A DNA stretch of 64,000 bases from an uncultured Porticoccus sp. (GCF_913061305.1 NZ_CAJXST010000003.1:248001-312000); one strand, 5' to 3'; positions 9,504-18,660 are shown, counted from the first letter of the stretch. Notes: a model not told the origin generated them from the letters alone. Program-made: numbers and translations.

Positions 9504-10731
9504 ACAACGCTCCCAGCAAAACCACAATCAGCAAATTAATTCCCATGAAAAGATCGATATTCCAGGTCGCCAGTACGCTGAGCAGCCCCGACGTCCGCTC
9601 GTCGTAGTAATTCAGTGTTGGTGAAGTCACCATCTCCCGGCTGTAGGTAACAAATTGAAGCGCGAGATCGAGTATGGCAAACAGACCAATCAGCGCCAGC
9701 AGGCTGTCGGTAAGAATCGAGGCCAGGGAGCGCTTTTTATTATTGATTTCGTTGATACGGGTCGAACAGACATCCACCATCCGCTGCGCATTTTCCAGCA
9801 GGTCATCGAAATCCCAGGCCTGCAGTATCTCTTCCATCCAGTGTTTTTTTGCGCGCACCAGGTGATTGCGTGCTTCGTAATAGGTCGTAATGTGAAGCTG
9901 CGTGCGGGCTCTGACCCGTTGCAGTTTCAGCTCGCTGGTTTTCAGATTCTTCTCGAGAAAGACATCGGAAATATCCGCAAGAAGATCGCGGTTGATGTAG
10001 TGTTGTACCGCATAAAAATACTGGGCCAGAATCATGGCTTCAATTTTCTGGCGATCTGTCTGGTGCTCCTGTGCGACTATCACATAATTCAGCCAGCGCA
10101 ACGAATGGCGCAGCCGACCATTGATTATGTCATCGGCATCTTCGGGCCGAATGGTCGCATCCAGCCATTGATGGAGCAGCATCTGGGTGTCTTTGCGCTG
10201 CACGTCCTCTGACGACAGGTTGAGTATACTGCCGACCCAGAGACACGTCAGACCGCTGCATTTTTCGCGCAATTGCAGGTTGTCAATATTTGCCTCGCGC
10301 AGAGCAGCCATAATGCGGGCAAATTCCCGGTTGGCAAATTGACTTATGGCGAGTTTGGTTTGCTCTTCGGCCCACTCTTTCAGTGCATGGGCGGCAATAT
10401 CCGGTGCCGGCTCCAGCACCAGTTCCACCACCGCCAGCTCGCTGTTGAAGCAGTGCAATGTCAGTTCAAAGCCGTCGACAGTTCGACCCCGCCAGTAACC
10501 CAGCCGTATATCGCGGTCGTCACGGGTGATATCCGAATAGGCAGTGGAGCCAGGCCGATCCACCTGGTCGCCCACCTCTGCGGGGCAATGCCAGTCCGGA
10601 GCGTGCAATACCTGCCCGTCTCCCAGTGCGGTTATACGCTGCACAAGTTCGCCATAGGCAGCGGAGAATTCGTTCACTCCTGCCCTGACCGACAGCGGAT
10701 AGTGAACCGGTGTGATTGTGGTGATCTGCAT
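9481..10731 (-). CDS. Uncharacterised protein with two C-terminal membrane helices
   Basis: I do not recognise this 416-residue protein. The first 320 residues are soluble and largely helical. Two hydrophobic segments follow at about 330-358 and 392-413, giving a hairpin anchor with almost no tail. The helical region before them is rich in charged residues. This architecture recalls CorA-like or Rmd1-like proteins (cytosolic helical domain plus a two-helix C-terminal membrane hairpin), but the CorA GMN loop motif is absent; GIN occurs within the last helix instead. It heads a three-gene set with a periplasmic binding-like protein and a membrane protein, which suggests a transmembrane signalling or transport assembly. 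Function unknown. Confidence 0.5.
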   Translation of the reverse strand: MQITTITPVHYPLSVRAGVNEFSAAYGELVQRITALGDGQVLHAPDWHCPAEVGDQVDRPGSTAYSDITRDDRDIRLGYWRGRTVDGFELTLHCFNSELAVVELVLEPAPDIAAHALKEWAEEQTKLAISQFANREFARIMAALREANIDNLQLREKCSGLTCLWVGSILNLSSEDVQRKDTQMLLHQWLDATIRPEDADDIINGRLRHSLRWLNYVIVAQEHQTDRQKIEAMILAQYFYAVQHYINRDLLADISDVFLEKNLKTSELKLQRVRARTQLHITTYYEARNHLVRAKKHWMEEILQAWDFDDLLENAQRMVDVCSTRINEINNKKRSLASILTDSLLALIGLFAILDLALQFVTYSREMVTSPTLNYYDERTSGLLSVLATWNIDLFMGINLLIVVLLGALYAVLKLR

Positions 10732-11237
10732 CTCCGGACTGCCCCTGGAACACTGGTCGAGCCAGTATACGCAACAGCGATAGTAAATTGGAGGGATTAC
10801 GCACTCAGACGTATACCATCAATAACCATTGACGTTTTCACAGCATCGATAGTACTGGTGCAAACAATAACAACAGGATGGCGCTTACGGCCAACGGCAA
10901 TGTATTCATGATTGATGCCTTTTACGGTTGAGAATCCTACTCATGAGCACGACTAAAATAATGTCATGTCGGCCTCAAGGCTTATACGCGCCGCCTGACG
11001 ACTACTTCAAGCTCGCTGAGTGTGGCTTTGAATAGCACCTCGTTCTTTATTCGCAACCGCGCAATGCTCGAAAATACCCTAGCTTGAATAATTGCAAGTT
11101 GAACAGGCGGCACCATGCCGCCGTATTGGAGAGTCGGTATCTGTTAGATCAAGTCTGAATTACTACAGATCATTTATCAGTGCTGGGGGGCAGAGTTAAT
11201 CGATTATTTTATTATCAGGTAACTTTGATTTTCTTGA
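10732..11237. other. 506-base gap with a possible 23-codon membrane peptide
   Basis: The gap separates the unknown membrane operon from sufE. The only gene-like element seen is a minus-strand ORF at 10838-10909. It would encode a 23-residue hydrophobic peptide (MNTLPLAVSAILLLLFAPVL plus three residues), preceded by AAAAGG eight bases before its ATG. It sits 106 bases upstream of the 416-residue protein and in the same direction, so it could head that operon. The remainder holds no clear terminator, RNA gene or repeat. Confidence 0.3.
10838..10909 (-). CDS. Possible 23-residue single-helix membrane peptide
   Basis: This very short ORF has a plausible ribosome-binding site (AAAAGG, eight bases before ATG) and encodes an almost wholly hydrophobic peptide that would form one membrane helix. 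It is too short for sequence-family recognition. Its position ahead of three membrane or periplasmic genes would fit a small accessory subunit or a leader peptide. It may equally be chance, since hydrophobic codons cluster easily in a stretch of this length. Confidence 0.25.
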   Translation of the reverse strand: MNTLPLAVSAILLLLFAPVLSML

Positions 11238-11687
11238 TTACCCTTTCGATTGACGGGCTGCGGATTGGATACTCTGGACCAGCGCACGCAAGCCGTTGCC
11301 GCGGGTGGCGCTAAGGTGGCGTATCAGGTCGAGAGCTTCGAAGTAGCCTTCGATATCAAAATCGAGGATATCCTGCGGAGTTTTGCCATTGTAAGCGGCG
11401 AGTATGATACCCAGCAGGCCCTTGACGATGAAGGCATCGCTGTCCACCTCGAAATACAGATGGTCATTTTCCTGCAGGGTGTTAAGCCAGACCTGGCTCT
11501 GGCAACCACGCACGATCCGCTCATCGGTTTTCAGTTCATCATCCATGGGAGGCAGTTCCTTGCCCAGATCGATGATGTACTGGTAGCGCTCTTCCCAGGT
11601 GTCGAAGAAGGCCAGTGTCTCCTTGATGTCCTCGGCACTGATGGTATTCCCAAAGGGATTGCCGGTACTGTTCTGGGTTGCCGTCAT
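11238..11687 (-). CDS. sufE: SufE sulfur acceptor
   Basis: SufE takes persulfide sulfur from the cysteine desulfurase SufS and passes it to the SufBCD scaffold in the cytoplasm. The 149-residue length is normal. The segment VRGCQSQVWL holds the reactive cysteine in its conserved context, and GLLGIILAAYNGKTP follows as in the family. It is the last gene of the suf operon, separated from sufT by 21 bases. Identification is firm. Confidence 0.95.
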   Translation of the reverse strand: MTATQNSTGNPFGNTISAEDIKETLAFFDTWEERYQYIIDLGKELPPMDDELKTDERIVRGCQSQVWLNTLQENDHLYFEVDSDAFIVKGLLGIILAAYNGKTPQDILDFDIEGYFEALDLIRHLSATRGNGLRALVQSIQSAARQSKG

Positions 11688-11708
11688 GATGAATGGGGTT
11701 TCCGGTAA

Positions 11709-12248
11709 CTAGAAAAACATGCCGGTTTCGAGCTGCGCCTCTTCGGACATCATCTCCCGGCTCCAGGGTGGATCGAAGACCAGCTCCACATGCGCACTCT
11801 TTACGTTCGGCACCTGCTTCACCCGTTGCTCCACATCGCCCACCAGTACCGGGCCCATGCCACAACCCGGGGCCGTCAAGGTCATCTGGATATCCACCCT
11901 GCCGCTGCCCTGATCGATGTCCAGATGGTAGATCAGCCCCAGGCTGCGCAGGTTGACGGGGATTTCGGGGTCGTAGACGGTCTCCAGCGCCTGCCAGACC
12001 TGGTCTTCATCGATGCGGCCATCGCCGGGATCAGAGAAATTCAACTCCAGTTTTTTCTGCCCCAGTGCATCGGCGTCCACGCCATCCACCCGTACCATAT
12101 TGCCCTGATGCACAACGGTATAGTTGCCGCCGAGGGACTGCACGATGGTGACGAAAGATCCGGCCGGAATTGTCACGGGATCACCCACCGGCACTAGTCG
12201 CCCCGGGCAGTCACGTGCAACATTGACGATACTGCGTTCCTGACTCAT
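11709..12248 (-). CDS. sufT: SufT, MIP18/DUF59 Fe-S assembly factor
   Basis: This 179-residue protein belongs to the SufT group, an auxiliary Fe-S maturation factor. The N-terminal part (VPVGDPVTIPAGSFVTIVQS) is the extension typical of SufT. The C-terminal half is a MIP18/DUF59 domain with VYDPEIPVNLRSLGLIY and LTAPGCGMGP, which includes the conserved cysteine. Its ATG overlaps the stop of the IscA-type gene by four bases (ATGA), so it is translationally coupled. SufT helps maturation of Fe-S proteins under high demand in organisms where it has been studied; a role here is inferred from homology and context. Confidence 0.92.
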   Translation of the reverse strand: MSQERSIVNVARDCPGRLVPVGDPVTIPAGSFVTIVQSLGGNYTVVHQGNMVRVDGVDADALGQKKLELNFSDPGDGRIDEDQVWQALETVYDPEIPVNLRSLGLIYHLDIDQGSGRVDIQMTLTAPGCGMGPVLVGDVEQRVKQVPNVKSAHVELVFDPPWSREMMSEEAQLETGMFF

Positions 12249-12610
12249 TCGTTCTCTATCTTGAGGTCAAAGCTCTCGCCGCAGCCACACATGTCGGTGA
12301 CATTGGGGTTTTCTATCTTCAGTGTCTGATTGACGCCCTCGCGGGTATAGTCAATTTCCATACCGCGCAGGGCAATGGCACCTTCACGACTGAAATAAAT
12401 GGCCACGCCATTATCCAGCGTCAGGGTTACATCGTTTTCCTCCGGAGCAGGCACTTCCTCGATAACATACTTGAAGCCAGTGCAGCCGCTTTTCTTCAAC
12501 CCGATGCGCACACCGGCACCGCCATTACGCTGCAGTTGTTCGCGAAAATGGGACGCGGCAGCCGGCGTAATGGTAATGGTCTGGGTCAGATCAAATTTCT
12601 CTACACTCAT
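12245..12610 (-). CDS. IscA/SufA-type Fe-S carrier
   Basis: This 121-residue A-type carrier binds and transfers iron-sulfur clusters. The three conserved cysteines are present: one in KSGCTGFKYV and two in CGCGESF near the C-terminus. It lies between sufS and sufT and overlaps sufT by four bases. By position it fills the SufA role, although the sequence alone does not separate SufA from IscA. Length is slightly above the E. coli IscA length. Confidence 0.93.
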   Translation of the reverse strand: MSVEKFDLTQTITITPAAASHFREQLQRNGGAGVRIGLKKSGCTGFKYVIEEVPAPEENDVTLTLDNGVAIYFSREGAIALRGMEIDYTREGVNQTLKIENPNVTDMCGCGESFDLKIENE

Positions 12611-12678
12611 AATGCTTTACCTTCCTGCGGCAATTTTATCCTGAATGGATACGGTGCCGCTCACCGTATGAAATTTTG

Positions 12679-13929
12679 TTACCGCAGCATCCGTCGCGCC
12701 TTGGCGAGTCCCTCGAACAGGCGGTCGACTTCTGCGCGGGTATTGTACAGGGCGAACGAGGCCCTGACCGTGCCGGGTATGCCATATTGTGCCATGATCG
12801 GCTGGGCGCAGTGATGGCCGGTGCGAACGGCAATGCCCTGCTGATCCAGCAACATGCCGACATCGGAGGGCGGTATGCCATCCAGCAGAAAGCTGAAAAC
12901 ACCGGCCACATGGTCTGCTTCACCGAAGCGGGTCAGTCCATCAAAGTCCGCCCCCTGCGCCAGGGCATATTCGAGTACATCGGCCTCGTGTGCTGCCACT
13001 GCCACAGGGTCCAGGCGCTGCAGGTAGTCCACCGCTGCGGCCAGCCCGATGGCACCGGCGATGTCCGGTGTCCCGGCCTCGAAGCGATACGGCAGCCCCT
13101 GATAACTGGTGCCGGCGAAACTGACCTGTTCTATCATTTCGCCGCCACCCTGCCACGGCGGCATGGCTTCCAGCAGTTCCCGGCGGCCCCATAGCACACC
13201 GATACCGGTGGGGCCGAACATCTTGTGCCCCGAAAAAGCATAGAAATCGCAATTCAGTGCCTGTACATCAACAGGGGTATGCGCTACCGCCTGGGCTCCG
13301 TCGATCAGGACTTTTGCCCCCACCCGATGAGCTCTCACCACAATGTCTGCCACCGGGTTCACTGTTCCCAGGGCATTGGAGATGTGACTGACAACCACCA
13401 TCTTCACGCGTTCATCGAGCAGCGCATCCAGCGCCGCCATGTCAATCTCGCCGCTTGGAGTTACCGGAATCGGCACCACTTCGGCACCGGTGGATTCAGT
13501 CGCCATTTGCCAGGGCACAATGCTGGAATGATGTTCCAGTATCGGGACCAGTACCCGATCGCCCGGCTTCAGATTGCTGCGGCCCCAGCTGTAAGCCACC
13601 AAATTGATAGCCTCAGTGGTGCCACGGGTCCAGAGCACCTGCTCAGGAGCGGGGCTATTGATAAAACCTGCCAGGGATTGACGCGCATTTTCTATTGCGG
13701 CCGTGGCCTTTTCCGCCAGAGTGTGGATGCCGCGATGTACGTTGGCATTGTAGCCACGGTAATAATCACTGATGGCGTCGATCACGGCATTGGGTTTCTG
13801 TGACGTGGCGGCATTGTCCAGGTACACCAGTGGATATCCGTTGACCTGCTGTTGCAGGATCGGGAAATCGCGGCGCACAGCCTCCACATCAAAAGCTTGC
13901 TGTCTGATGTTTTTTGCCAGTGTTTCCAT
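12679..13929 (-). CDS. sufS: SufS cysteine desulfurase
   Basis: SufS is a PLP enzyme that removes sulfur from L-cysteine and hands it to SufE. In this 416-residue protein the PLP lysine is in FSGHKMFGPTGIGVLWG and the catalytic cysteine loop reads RTGHHCAQP, which is the group II (SufS/CsdA) signature. FPILQQQVNGYPLVYLDNAA matches the N-terminal region of the family. It sits four bases after sufD. Identification is firm. Confidence 0.96.
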   Translation of the reverse strand: METLAKNIRQQAFDVEAVRRDFPILQQQVNGYPLVYLDNAATSQKPNAVIDAISDYYRGYNANVHRGIHTLAEKATAAIENARQSLAGFINSPAPEQVLWTRGTTEAINLVAYSWGRSNLKPGDRVLVPILEHHSSIVPWQMATESTGAEVVPIPVTPSGEIDMAALDALLDERVKMVVVSHISNALGTVNPVADIVVRAHRVGAKVLIDGAQAVAHTPVDVQALNCDFYAFSGHKMFGPTGIGVLWGRRELLEAMPPWQGGGEMIEQVSFAGTSYQGLPYRFEAGTPDIAGAIGLAAAVDYLQRLDPVAVAAHEADVLEYALAQGADFDGLTRFGEADHVAGVFSFLLDGIPPSDVGMLLDQQGIAVRTGHHCAQPIMAQYGIPGTVRASFALYNTRAEVDRLFEGLAKARRMLR

Positions 13930-13933
13930 GCGC

Positions 13934-15259
13934 CTATTCTGCCCTCTCTGTCTGTGTCACCTGCTGCGCAAACAGACCGCCCAGCACGGGCTTAAGGTAC
14001 TCGCCCAGAGAGGGGTGCTGCAGGTTGTTGATGAGTTCGTTGATGAAACCGGTGCTGAGCATCACTTGCGCGTGCTCTCTGGCGATGCCGCGGCTGCACA
14101 GATAATAGAGCGCATAGTCATCGAGCTGTGCGACCGTGGCCCCATGGGCACACTTGACATCGTCCGCATAGATCTCCAGTTCCGGCTTGGTGTCTACCTC
14201 GGCCTTGTTGCTGGTCAGTAGGTTCTTGTTGCGCAGTTCCGCCACTGTCTTCTGGGCATCCGGATGAATATGAATACGCCCGTTGAATACCGCCCGCGCG
14301 TTATCGCTGATGATACCCCGGAAAACCTCTTTGGTCGTGCAGTGCGGTCTGACATGCTCTATACAGGTGTGGTAGTCGATATGCTGACTGTGCCGTGGCA
14401 GATAGATGCCATTGAGGTCACAGTGGGCACCTTCACCTTCATGGCGCACCACCACATCCAGACGCTTGAGTATTGAGCCCAACCCCAGATGAAAGCTGTT
14501 GAGTCTGGCGTCACGATCGAGCCGGGCATGTACACCGCCGATATGCAGTGCGTGCTCCTCTTCCAGGTGCAGCCGGTAGTGGCAGAGTCGGGCATTGGCG
14601 GCCAACACCAGTTCGCTGACACCGTTGGTAAAACTGTTCTGCTGGGCCTCATTACTGGCGAAGTGTTCCACCACCGTAGCCTCACTGCCAGCCTCCATGA
14701 CAACCAGCAGTCGCTGGGACAGGCTGAAGGCTTCACGTTGAGGCACCGTCAGCCAGATGACGTGTAGCGGCGTCGTGACCTTGCGGTCCTGTTTTACATG
14801 CACGAATACGCCATCATTGAGCCAGCTATCGTTGAGGGCTGTGAACATGTATTTGTCGCGATCGGCGACCGTACCCAGGTGGCTGCGAATGGTTTCCACC
14901 TGTGTCTCATCAGCCTCGCTGAAGAGCACGACCTCCATGTTGCCCACGACCTCCCCACTGGACAGTTCGGGACTGTAGAAACCGTTCACAAACACCAGCA
15001 TGCGGGCGTCCAGCCCAGTGATGTGTATCTGATCACGCAGGGCCGTCAGCGCTGGCGATGAAGGGTCCTGGCATTCGGCCCGGTCCAGATAGGCGCCCTC
15101 TTCCAGAGCCCGCAGCCGGGTATATTTCCAGTCCTCGGTCTTGCGCGTGGGCATACTGCTGGATTTCCAGCTTGACCAGCCCCTGCGACGTTGCTCACTG
15201 AGCCAGTCCGGCGCCTCGGCGGGGACCATTTGCAGGGCTTCGGCGATAAAATCACTCAT
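13934..15259 (-). CDS. sufD: SufD, SufBCD scaffold subunit
   Basis: This 441-residue protein is a subunit of the SufBC2D scaffold on which clusters are built. The C-terminal half has the SufB/SufD beta-helix signatures HIDYHTCIEHVRPHCTTKEV and NKAEVDTKPELEIYADDVKC, followed by HGATVAQLDDYALYYL. Its start overlaps the sufC stop (TAATG), so translation is coupled. The N-terminus is diverged, as is usual for SufD. Confidence 0.95.
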   Translation of the reverse strand: MSDFIAEALQMVPAEAPDWLSEQRRRGWSSWKSSSMPTRKTEDWKYTRLRALEEGAYLDRAECQDPSSPALTALRDQIHITGLDARMLVFVNGFYSPELSSGEVVGNMEVVLFSEADETQVETIRSHLGTVADRDKYMFTALNDSWLNDGVFVHVKQDRKVTTPLHVIWLTVPQREAFSLSQRLLVVMEAGSEATVVEHFASNEAQQNSFTNGVSELVLAANARLCHYRLHLEEEHALHIGGVHARLDRDARLNSFHLGLGSILKRLDVVVRHEGEGAHCDLNGIYLPRHSQHIDYHTCIEHVRPHCTTKEVFRGIISDNARAVFNGRIHIHPDAQKTVAELRNKNLLTSNKAEVDTKPELEIYADDVKCAHGATVAQLDDYALYYLCSRGIAREHAQVMLSTGFINELINNLQHPSLGEYLKPVLGGLFAQQVTQTERAE

Positions 15260-16008
15260 TACACAGCCTCGCTTTCCAGCCAGCCATAGCCTTTATCTTC
15301 CAGTTCCAATGCCAGTGACTTGTCACCGGAACGGACGATACGGCCAGCCCCCAGCACGTGAACATGGTCCGGCTCAATGAAATCGAGCAGACGCTGATAG
15401 TGGGTGATCAATATAAAGGAGCGCTTGCTGTCGCGCATGCTGTTGATACCAGAGGCCACCAGCTGCAGTGCGTCGATATCCAGGCCCGAGTCGGTTTCAT
15501 CGAGGATACCCAAATGCGGTTCCAGCAGCATCATCTGCATCAGCTCATTGCGCTTTTTCTCGCCGCCCGAGAAGCCCTCGTTGACGCCGCGTTTGAGAAA
15601 ATTCTGGTCCAGGTCGACGCGCTTGCAGACCTCACGCGCCTGTTTCATGAAGCTCACGGAATCCAGCACTTCCAGGCCACGGTGCTTGCGCATCCCATCC
15701 ACGGCGGTTTTTAGAAATTCCATGTTGCTGACACCGGGAATTTCCACCGGGTACTGAAAAGCCAGGAACAGGCCGGTCAGGGCTCGCTCTTCCGGTGCCA
15801 GGGCCAGCAGATCCTGCCCCATAAAGGTGACTTCACCGGCGGTGACCTCATAGCCTTGACGACCGGTCAGCACGTGGCCGAGGGTGCTCTTGCCCGAACC
15901 GTTGGGGCCCATGATGGCATGTACTTCGCCTGCTCCGATGTCCAGGTCGAGACCACGCAGGATTTCCTTGCCCTCGACGGTGGCGTGCAAATTCTTGATA
16001 GATAACAT
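15259..16008 (-). CDS. sufC: SufC, scaffold ATPase
   Basis: This 249-residue ABC-type ATPase drives conformational changes in the SufBCD complex and is not a transporter. Walker A is GPNGSGKSTLGH, the signature motif is FSGGEKKRNELMQM, and the Walker B region reads LGILDETDSGLDIDAL, all characteristic of SufC. It lies 59 bases downstream of sufB and overlaps sufD. Confidence 0.97.
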   Translation of the reverse strand: MLSIKNLHATVEGKEILRGLDLDIGAGEVHAIMGPNGSGKSTLGHVLTGRQGYEVTAGEVTFMGQDLLALAPEERALTGLFLAFQYPVEIPGVSNMEFLKTAVDGMRKHRGLEVLDSVSFMKQAREVCKRVDLDQNFLKRGVNEGFSGGEKKRNELMQMMLLEPHLGILDETDSGLDIDALQLVASGINSMRDSKRSFILITHYQRLLDFIEPDHVHVLGAGRIVRSGDKSLALELEDKGYGWLESEAV

Positions 16009-16067
16009 CGTTACTCTAACTCTCCTGTATAAATTCTTTGAGACAGACCTTTATAGGACGGCACCTT

Positions 16068-17504
16068 CTAACCGACGGCACCTTCCAGACTGACTTCCAA
16101 CAGCTTGCCGGCTTCCACCGCAAACTCCATGGGCAATTCCCGGAACACTTCCTTGCAGAAACCATTGACGATCATGGAGACCGCTTTTTCCTCGCCGATG
16201 CCGCGTTGGCGGCACAGAAACAGCTGCTCGTCGCTGACTTTGGAGGTGGAGGCCTCGTGCTCAATGATGGCGGTAGGATTTTTACTTTCTATATAAGGGA
16301 ACGTGTGCGCACCACACTGGTCGCCGATCAGCAGCGAGTCACAGCGCGTGTAGTTGCGAGCACCGGTGGCGCCCGGGTTCATCCGTACCAGACCACGATA
16401 AGTGTTGGAGCCGTGCCCGGCGGCAATACCCTTGGAGATGATCGTCGAGCGGGTGTTCTTGCCCAGATGGATCATCTTGGTACCGGTATCCGCCTGTTGA
16501 AAATTGCTACTCAGCGCCACCGAATAGAATTCACCGATGCTGTTGTCGCCCTTGAGTACACAACTGGGGTATTTCATGGTGATGGCAGAGCCGGTTTCCA
16601 CCTGTGTCCAGGAAATGTGGGCGTTGGTATGCGCCACACCTCGCTTGGTAACGAAGTTGTAAATACCGCCCTTGCCTTCCTCGTCGCCGGGGTACCAGTT
16701 CTGCACCGTAGAATATTTTATTTTTGCGTTGTCCAGGGCCACCAGCTCTACCACTGCGGCGTGCAGCTGGTTTTCGTCCCGCATGGGTGCCGTGCACCCT
16801 TCCAGATAGCTGACCTCACTACCCTCGTCAGCCACGATCAGAGTGCGCTCGAACTGGCCGGTCTTGGCCTCATTGATACGGAAATAAGTGGACAACTCCA
16901 TGGGACACTTCACGCCCTTGGGAATGTAGACGAAGGAACCGTCACTGAAGACCGCGCTGTTGAGGGCCGCATAATAATTGTCTTTCTGCGGCACGACTGT
17001 GCCCAGGTGCTGACGCACCAATTCAGGGTGGTCCTGCAGGGCCTCGCTGATGGAGCAGAAGATCACTCCGGCTTCATACAGCTTCTTGCGGAAAGTGGTA
17101 CCCACTGACACGGAGTCGAACACAGCATCCACGGCCACGCCGGCGAGCATTTCCTGCTCATGCAGGGGAATACCCAGCTTGTCGTAGGTCTCACGCAGCT
17201 TCGGGTCCACCTCATCCAGGCTCTGGGGTCGGTCTTCATCGCGCTTGGGCGCAGAGAAGTAGGACATGGCGTTGAAGTCAATATCCGGATAGCTCACATG
17301 CGCCCAGTGCGGCTCGACCATTTCCAGCCAGGCACGATAGGCTTTTAGTCGCCACTCCAGCATCCATTCCGGCTCGTTTTTCTTGGCCGAAATGAAGCGG
17401 ATAACATCTGCGTTCAGCCCCGGTGGCAGGGTGTCCGATTCGATATCGGTAACGAAGCCTGCCGCATAGTGGCTTTTGATAAGATCGTCAATTTGTTCCG
17501 ACAT
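16068..17504 (-). CDS. sufB: SufB, SufBCD scaffold subunit
   Basis: This 478-residue protein is the main scaffold subunit for cluster assembly. Family motifs include [40 protein letters not shown] and [20 protein letters not shown], the last holding the cysteine region needed for assembly. The length is close to the E. coli protein. It is the first structural gene after the regulator. A 12-base direct repeat (16057-16068 and 16074-16085) spans its stop codon, a small duplication of its own 3' end. Confidence 0.97.
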   Translation of the reverse strand: MSEQIDDLIKSHYAAGFVTDIESDTLPPGLNADVIRFISAKKNEPEWMLEWRLKAYRAWLEMVEPHWAHVSYPDIDFNAMSYFSAPKRDEDRPQSLDEVDPKLRETYDKLGIPLHEQEMLAGVAVDAVFDSVSVGTTFRKKLYEAGVIFCSISEALQDHPELVRQHLGTVVPQKDNYYAALNSAVFSDGSFVYIPKGVKCPMELSTYFRINEAKTGQFERTLIVADEGSEVSYLEGCTAPMRDENQLHAAVVELVALDNAKIKYSTVQNWYPGDEEGKGGIYNFVTKRGVAHTNAHISWTQVETGSAITMKYPSCVLKGDNSIGEFYSVALSSNFQQADTGTKMIHLGKNTRSTIISKGIAAGHGSNTYRGLVRMNPGATGARNYTRCDSLLIGDQCGAHTFPYIESKNPTAIIEHEASTSKVSDEQLFLCRQRGIGEEKAVSMIVNGFCKEVFRELPMEFAVEAGKLLEVSLEGAVG

Positions 17505-17553
17505 GGTGTTTGCTGCTCTCTGTCTGTACTCTAAATTTTAATACGGAATTCGG

Positions 17554-18030
17554 CTATTGCTCGACAGACTCGATCCTTTCATCCTTACCGGAATCTGACG
17601 GGCACAGGGAACTGCCTCCGGATTCAGCTTCGCGAGCCATGACATCGGCCAGAGTTATGCCCTGCAGATAGCCCCGTATGTGCTCGTTCAGGGCCTCCCA
17701 CAGATGATGGGTCAGGCAGATTGCTCCATGCTGGCAGTTGCCCTCTCCCTGGCAACGGGTGGTGTCCATATTTTCGCTGACGGCAGCTGTGACCTGAGCC
17801 ACGCTGATATCTTCCGGCCGCCCTCCGAGCCGATAACCGCCCCGGGGCCCCCGGAAGCCGACCACCAGCCCTTCCCTGCGCAACCCGGCAAACAGTTGCT
17901 CCAGGTACGATAGAGAAATATCCTGCCGCTCGGCGATCGCGGCCAGGCTCACCGCGTACCGGCTCGGCTCATGGCGAGCCAGATCCAGTAAAGCCCGGAG
18001 AGCGTAATGTGCCTTGCTTGTTACCCGCAA
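17554..18030 (-). CDS. Rrf2-family Fe-S-sensing regulator, IscR-like, heading the suf operon
   Basis: This 158-residue Rrf2-type winged-helix regulator begins MRVTSKAHYALRALLDLA with the DNA-recognition region SLSYLEQLFAGLRREGLV. It carries three cysteines in CQGEGNCQHGAICL, spaced like the [2Fe-2S] ligands of IscR, and a nearby His. It should sense cluster supply and repress the operon when its own cluster is present. A matching IscR type-1-like site overlaps the promoter 45-69 bases upstream. In proteobacteria such a gene heading suf is usually annotated as sufR or iscR; the symbol is left open because the two cannot be separated here. Confidence 0.9.
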   Translation of the reverse strand: MRVTSKAHYALRALLDLARHEPSRYAVSLAAIAERQDISLSYLEQLFAGLRREGLVVGFRGPRGGYRLGGRPEDISVAQVTAAVSENMDTTRCQGEGNCQHGAICLTHHLWEALNEHIRGYLQGITLADVMAREAESGGSSLCPSDSGKDERIESVEQ

Positions 18031-18074
18031 TGAAACCTCCTGGAACGTTTCGAATCCTAGGCCTACACTGTCTC

Positions 18075-18099
18075 AAATCCGAGTAATTTAGTCAAGTAT
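18075..18099 (-). promoter_or_regulatory. suf operon promoter with IscR type-1-like site
   Basis: Read on the minus strand, ATACTTGACT at 18099-18090 is followed by AAATTACTCGGATTT. This resembles the type 1 IscR site (ATA-TTGACT-TA-TCGG) that covers the iscR promoter of enterobacteria. TTGACT also serves as a -35 box, and a weak -10 (GACAGT) lies 17 bases on. The start codon of the Rrf2 gene is 45 bases beyond the site. The match supports autorepression by the cluster-loaded regulator. Confidence 0.6.
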
Positions 18100-18120
18100 T
18101 TGACCGGGGTTTGATAAGGG

Positions 18121-18401
18121 GTTAATGGGTAGAAAATGGGCTTTCCCGGGTGCGCACGGTCTCGTTGTGCGCAGCTCCTGAACCCTCAAACCACGCAGGA
18201 TCATGTAGACGGAGGTGACGTGCAGGGTTGCACCAATGATCTCCCTGTAATGAAAAACCCCAACTCCATAGGCCCGCTGAGGATTCCGACCATGGCATCG
18301 GAATGGCCGTTCAGATCCCTGATGGCGCTATACACCACCAGACCGGATCCCTCATCCAGTGGCATCTGGTTGACCGGCGTAGCAAAAGTATTGTCGACAA
18401 T
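18121..18401 (-). pseudogene. Remnant of a Cys/Met-metabolism PLP enzyme (cystathionine lyase/synthase type)
   Basis: Read on the minus strand, 18401 to about 18262 encodes VDNTFATPVNQMPLDEG and then LVVYSAIRDLNGHSD, clearly related to the active-site region of cystathionine gamma-lyase, gamma-synthase or methionine gamma-lyase. The normal SATKYLNGH has become SAIRDLNGH, losing the PLP lysine. Homology continues in another frame (about 18249-18121) with IIGATLHVTSVYMILRGLRV, which corresponds to the family segment around the MRGIKTL motif. A stop codon precedes the first part and no start is present. It is a decayed fragment of about 90 codons, ending 22 bases from the suf promoter. Confidence 0.7.
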
Positions 18402-18660
18402 ATGGCGTCATCACTATATCCCTCGCAATGACCAATTAATCAGAGGCTTCTTAAACGATATAAATGGGGTTAGGCAAGCGTCGAACAATCCAATTGACAG
18501 CTTACCGGCAAGCCCCTCTTGGCTAAGTGCACAACCGCACAGACCAGTGTTGTAGATCTTCCTATTGTTCATTACACGCCTACTCTTCGGTAGTAACTGC
18601 CGCTACAGCTGGCGCCTTTACAGATTATTTTACCAACAGTGGTTCTAATAAGGATTAAGG
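18402..18660. other. Non-coding stretch between gene remnant and ice-binding-like gene
   Basis: The 5' part of the lyase remnant is not recognisable here. No clear terminator, repeat or RNA gene is seen. The last 60 bases should hold the promoter and leader of the PEP-CTERM gene, whose ribosome-binding site (AAGGATTAAGG) ends at the ATG. Confidence 0.4.

Noticed and set aside
16038-17108. Long open frame on the plus strand opposite sufB
   Set aside because: It lies wholly antisense to a firmly identified gene, has no family signature and arises from GC-rich third positions.
18136-18555. 139-codon plus-strand open frame
   Set aside because: The homology signal in this stretch is on the minus strand (lyase remnant); the plus frame has no family resemblance.
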